Assembly (NCBI GenBank): GCA_021159265.1
Contig: JAGGSD010000119.1
Coordinates: forward strand, 1-7,281
Direction: 5' to 3'
Length of the DNA stretch: 7,281 bases
DNA from: Syntrophobacterales bacterium
GTDB lineage: Bacteria; Desulfobacterota; Syntrophia; Syntrophales; UBA6807
Shown here: in pieces, positions 5,231-7,281 of the stretch
How positions within the stretch are numbered: position 1 is the first letter of the stretch
Layout: each line of letters starts with the position of its first letter
Translations under genes and position numbers: made by a program
Notes under the pieces: model-generated
What the model was told of the DNA's origin: nothing
The model's input: the letters and a program-made list of their open reading frames with translations, nothing else
Database searches by the model: none

Positions 5231-6028
5231 CTATCTACCCTTGAAAACCGGCTCTCTCTTCTCAAGAAATGCCTTGAATCCCTCCATAAAGTCATCGCTT
5301 TTCATGGTCACACCCAGAACATAAGCTTCATAATCAAGGGCCTGCACCAGGTCCATCTTGTAAAAATTCTGAAGCCCGCGCTTGGCAAAAGCGATAGGAA
5401 GGGGAGCATTTTTGGCCATTCTTCCGGCCATCTCGTATGTGGCCTGCATCAATTCTTCATGAGGAACCACCTTGTTCACCATTCCAATCCTGAAAGCCTC
5501 CTGGGCGCCTATCACTTCCCCGGAAAAAATCAATTCCGCGGCCTTGGCATAACCTACAAGGCGGGGCAAAAAATAAATGCCGCCCCAGTCGGGATGGGCG
5601 CCCCTGCGCGTAAATACCTGTCCGAATCTGGCTTTTTCGCTGGCAATCCTGATATCACAGGAAAGGGCAAAGTTGCATCCGCCGCCCGCTGCCACACCAT
5701 TGACCGCGGCAATGACCGGTTTTTCCACACTATTTATGGCCTTGACGACTTTGCACATGGTAAATCTTTCGTTCGAAGCAACTTCAGTCTCTGCCAGAGC
5801 ATTGCTCGTCCCTCCAACGAACTCGTCAACATCTCCTCCCGCGCAAAAGGCCTTTCCTGCCCCGGTAATCACAATTACCCGCACATCAGCATCCGCGCAT
5901 GCATCCTCCACGGCCTGCAGAATTTCCTGTCTCATGTTTCCGCCAAATGCGTTATATTTCTCCGGCCTGTTTAGAGTAATAGTGCCCACACCATCCTTTT
6001 TATCAAGCAAAACATATTCCCACTTCAT
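5231..6028 (-). CDS. Enoyl-CoA hydratase/isomerase (crotonase) family protein, PaaG-like
   Basis: A complete crotonase-fold protein of 265 residues, counted from the ATG at 6026-6028. A TTG one codon upstream is also in frame, but AAGGAGG lies 7 nt from the ATG, so ATG is preferred. The two oxyanion-hole segments are clear: KAFCAGGD (59-66) and GVAAGGG (111-117). The position of rat crotonase Glu144 is Asn119 and that of Glu164 is Phe139, so the classical hydratase pair is missing. Instead there is PDWGG with Asp147, in the place where PaaG-type isomerases carry a catalytic Asp. The C-terminus ends in FKGR, common in the family. It overlaps the preceding flavoenzyme gene by one base (TGATG), implying coupled translation. 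Probable role: isomerising or otherwise processing an acyl-CoA made or used by the neighbouring mutase. True hydratase activity is doubtful. Confidence 0.94.
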   Translation of the reverse strand: MKWEYVLLDKKDGVGTITLNRPEKYNAFGGNMRQEILQAVEDACADADVRVIVITGAGKAFCAGGDVDEFVGGTSNALAETEVASNERFTMCKVVKAINSVEKPVIAAVNGVAAGGGCNFALSCDIRIASEKARFGQVFTRRGAHPDWGGIYFLPRLVGYAKAAELIFSGEVIGAQEAFRIGMVNKVVPHEELMQATYEMAGRMAKNAPLPIAFAKRGLQNFYKMDLVQALDYEAYVLGVTMKSDDFMEGFKAFLEKREPVFKGR

Positions 6029-6972
6029 CAATCAACCTCCTTAAAAAGTGAATTAAGGCGAGAAGAAAGAGTTTTCGCCTCTTTAATCATATCCGGGAAT
6101 ATCTCTGAAACTCCCCTGATTTCCCGTATCAGACTGGCCACCTGACCAGCCGGCATTATGGCATTATCTGCTTCCCCGTCCGGTCGCACATAACTGCCAT
6201 CAGCTTCTGCGTTCAGCTTCGCGTCCTCACGTTCTTTGTCCGGATCACTGATCGCCTCAGCCTTCTTATTTCTCAGCACCCGCATGGGCATGGCCCCTTT
6301 TCCAAGGAGAATGGTGGCATTGTCCCGGGCATCGATAATCGCCTGCTTGAAAAAGTCCGGCGTCGGACATTCGCGGGTAGCAAGAAACAAAGTTCCAACC
6401 TCCACTCCTTCAGCGCCCAGGGCAAGAGCGGCCACAAGCCCCCTTGCATCGCCGATGCCGCCGGAGGCTACCACGGGGATTTCCAGAGCCTCAACCAATT
6501 GAGGCACCAGGCACAGTGTCGATATACCTTCACGGCCCACATGCCCCCCGGCCTCATACCCGGTGGCAATCACCCCGTCCACACCGGCATCCTGAGACTT
6601 CAGGGCCATCTTCACTGTGGAAACCTTGTGCAAAACCTTCAATCCGGCGCCCTTTGTTCGTTCTGTAATCTTCGCGGGATTACCCGCAGAAGTGGTTATC
6701 GTTTTAATTCCCATTTCAATGGCTATCTCGAGGGCCTCAAAAGCATTACGCCGGTAAATAGGAATATTGATACCAAATGGCCGGTTAGTCAGCTCTCCGG
6801 CAATTTTGATCTCCTTACGCAACTGATCACCCGACACACCCGAGGCCCCAATCTGACCAAAACCCCCGCTGTTTGAAACAGCCGCCGCCATTTCACCAAG
6901 AGTAATACGTCGCATGGCCCCCAGGACCAGCGGATACTCAGTCCCAAGAATCTCAGTAATACGATTTTTCAT
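6028..6972 (-). CDS. NAD(P)H-dependent flavin oxidoreductase, nitronate monooxygenase / FabK-like family
   Basis: This 314-residue protein is a predicted FMN-binding TIM-barrel enzyme of the 2-nitropropane dioxygenase (NMO) / FabK superfamily, normally cytoplasmic. Visible hallmarks are an N-terminal barrel strand with PLVLGAM (15-20), the GYEAGGHVG motif (138-146) whose His144 matches the family's catalytic or substrate-contacting histidine, the phosphate-binding ASGGIGD (169-175), the FMN-site segment GAEGVEVGTLFLATRE (about 187-201), and a late AGQ (276-278) typical of FabK-like members. Length is normal. The ATG at 6970-6972 is preceded by AGGAGG at 5-nt spacing. It heads the cluster, and its TGA overlaps the next start by one base. 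Family members oxidise nitronates or reduce enoyl thioesters. In an anaerobic acyl-CoA cluster, a role as an enoyl-CoA/acyl-CoA redox enzyme is more plausible than nitronate oxidation, but that is inference. The family call is secure and the substrate is unknown. Confidence 0.95.
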   Translation of the reverse strand: MKNRITEILGTEYPLVLGAMRRITLGEMAAAVSNSGGFGQIGASGVSGDQLRKEIKIAGELTNRPFGINIPIYRRNAFEALEIAIEMGIKTITTSAGNPAKITERTKGAGLKVLHKVSTVKMALKSQDAGVDGVIATGYEAGGHVGREGISTLCLVPQLVEALEIPVVASGGIGDARGLVAALALGAEGVEVGTLFLATRECPTPDFFKQAIIDARDNATILLGKGAMPMRVLRNKKAEAISDPDKEREDAKLNAEADGSYVRPDGEADNAIMPAGQVASLIREIRGVSEIFPDMIKEAKTLSSRLNSLFKEVD

Positions 6973-7001
6973 TAAATCCTCCTATGTTTAGTTTTACTAC
7001 T

Positions 7002-7031
7002 ATTAAAAAATACCCTTCCTGATGCGGTCAA
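7002..7031 (-). promoter_or_regulatory. Candidate sigma70-type promoter of the cluster
   Basis: On the minus strand, TTGACC (7026-7031) and TTTAAT (7002-7007) are separated by 18 nt. Each matches 5 of 6 bases of the sigma70 consensus. Transcription would start near 6995, leaving a leader of about 23 nt that contains the AGGAGG of the flavoenzyme gene. The -35 box lies inside a small dyad, TGCGG-TCAAT-CCGCA (7023-7037), which could be an operator half-site pair or chance. Prediction from sequence only. Confidence 0.5.
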
Positions 7032-7133
7032 TCCGCAAAAGCAAAAGGTGCAGGGTTAAAGGTCAGGGATGAAGACTCCAAAGTCGAATTTGTCTTTTTG
7101 ATTTCGTCTCTTCGCCCTTGGCATTTCGCTATC

Positions 7134-7158
7134 GATACCAACATCTGCACAAAAAACG
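7134..7158 (+). repeat. Short repeat shared with the 1.8-kb gap, copy 2
   Basis: Partner of 1767-1791, in the same orientation, within the non-coding region upstream of the first gene. It suggests that both gaps drew on the same family of dispersed elements. Confidence 0.65.
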
Positions 7159-7247
7159 TTGCTGTTGTTGATAAAGAATTTAATCAGGTTATATAGACAC
7201 ATTTTGATAAACAATGCTATATGTTTTTTGCTGTGTGAGTTCATTAA

Positions 7248-7279
7248 ATTAGTCCCTTAATTGTAAAGTTCGTGCAAAA
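7248..7279 (-). repeat. Right arm of 32-bp inverted repeat bracketing the gene cluster
   Basis: Reverse-complement partner of 178-209 (30 of 32 identical). It lies about 280 nt upstream of the first gene of the cluster and 2 nt from the right edge of the window, so any outward extension or flanking target duplication on this side cannot be seen here. Confidence 0.9.
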
Positions 7280-7281
7280 TT

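Larger units (their letters stand above)
6973..7281. other. Upstream flank of the cluster
   Basis: About 309 nt holding the candidate promoter (7002-7031), a short repeat (7134-7158) and the right arm of the long inverted repeat (7248-7279). A 62-codon minus-strand open frame (7056-7244) exists, but part of it is repeat sequence and it lacks recognisable protein features, so I do not call a gene here. Confidence 0.6.

Noticed and set aside
7056..7244. A 62-codon minus-strand open frame upstream of the first gene
   Set aside because: It overlaps the repeat at 7134-7158, starts next to the inverted-repeat arm and has no recognisable protein features. An AAGGGA before the ATG is weak support only.

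Overview
The window is a seven-gene cluster, all on the minus strand, read from about 6970 down to 215. It is built around a coenzyme B12-dependent acyl-CoA mutase. In transcription order the genes are: a flavin-dependent NMO/FabK-type oxidoreductase (6028-6972), a crotonase (5231-6028), the free-standing B12-binding small subunit of the mutase (4666-5064), the mutase catalytic large subunit (2826-4583), the MeaB-type G-protein chaperone (1858-2802), a second crotonase (661-1440) and a small Cys-rich protein resembling the L-2-amino-thiazoline-4-carboxylate hydrolase family (215-655). Nothing convincing is encoded on the plus strand.

The likely source is an anaerobic bacterium of the Desulfobacterota (sulfate-reducing or syntrophic Deltaproteobacteria). 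This is inferred from the split mutase with MeaB, the acyl-CoA gene content and the style of intergenic repeats. It is not proven by any single marker.

The first two genes overlap by one base and are surely co-transcribed. The small subunit follows after a repeat-bearing gap of 166 nt, the large subunit after 82 nt and MeaB after 23 nt. A gap of about 417 nt, packed with repeats, then separates MeaB from the second crotonase. That crotonase's last codons serve as the ribosome binding site of the final gene. A sigma70-like promoter is visible before the first gene, and a weaker one before the large subunit.

The mutase, its B12 subunit and MeaB form one functional machine. The crotonases and the flavoenzyme suggest that its substrate or product is further isomerised, hydrated or oxidised/reduced as a CoA thioester. 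No epimerase or biotin carboxylase is present, so this is not the usual propionate (methylmalonyl-CoA) set. The large subunit keeps the residues that bind a dicarboxylic acyl-CoA but has lost much of the CoA-tunnel and barrel motifs. Both crotonases lack the classical pair of catalytic glutamates. Together this points to an unassigned carbon-skeleton rearrangement pathway.

The intergenic DNA is unusual. A near-perfect 32-bp inverted repeat (178-209 and 7248-7279) brackets the whole cluster. Several gaps hold short arrays with a strict 7-bp period, two of them arranged as inverted pairs, along with a REP-like palindrome and other repeated pieces.
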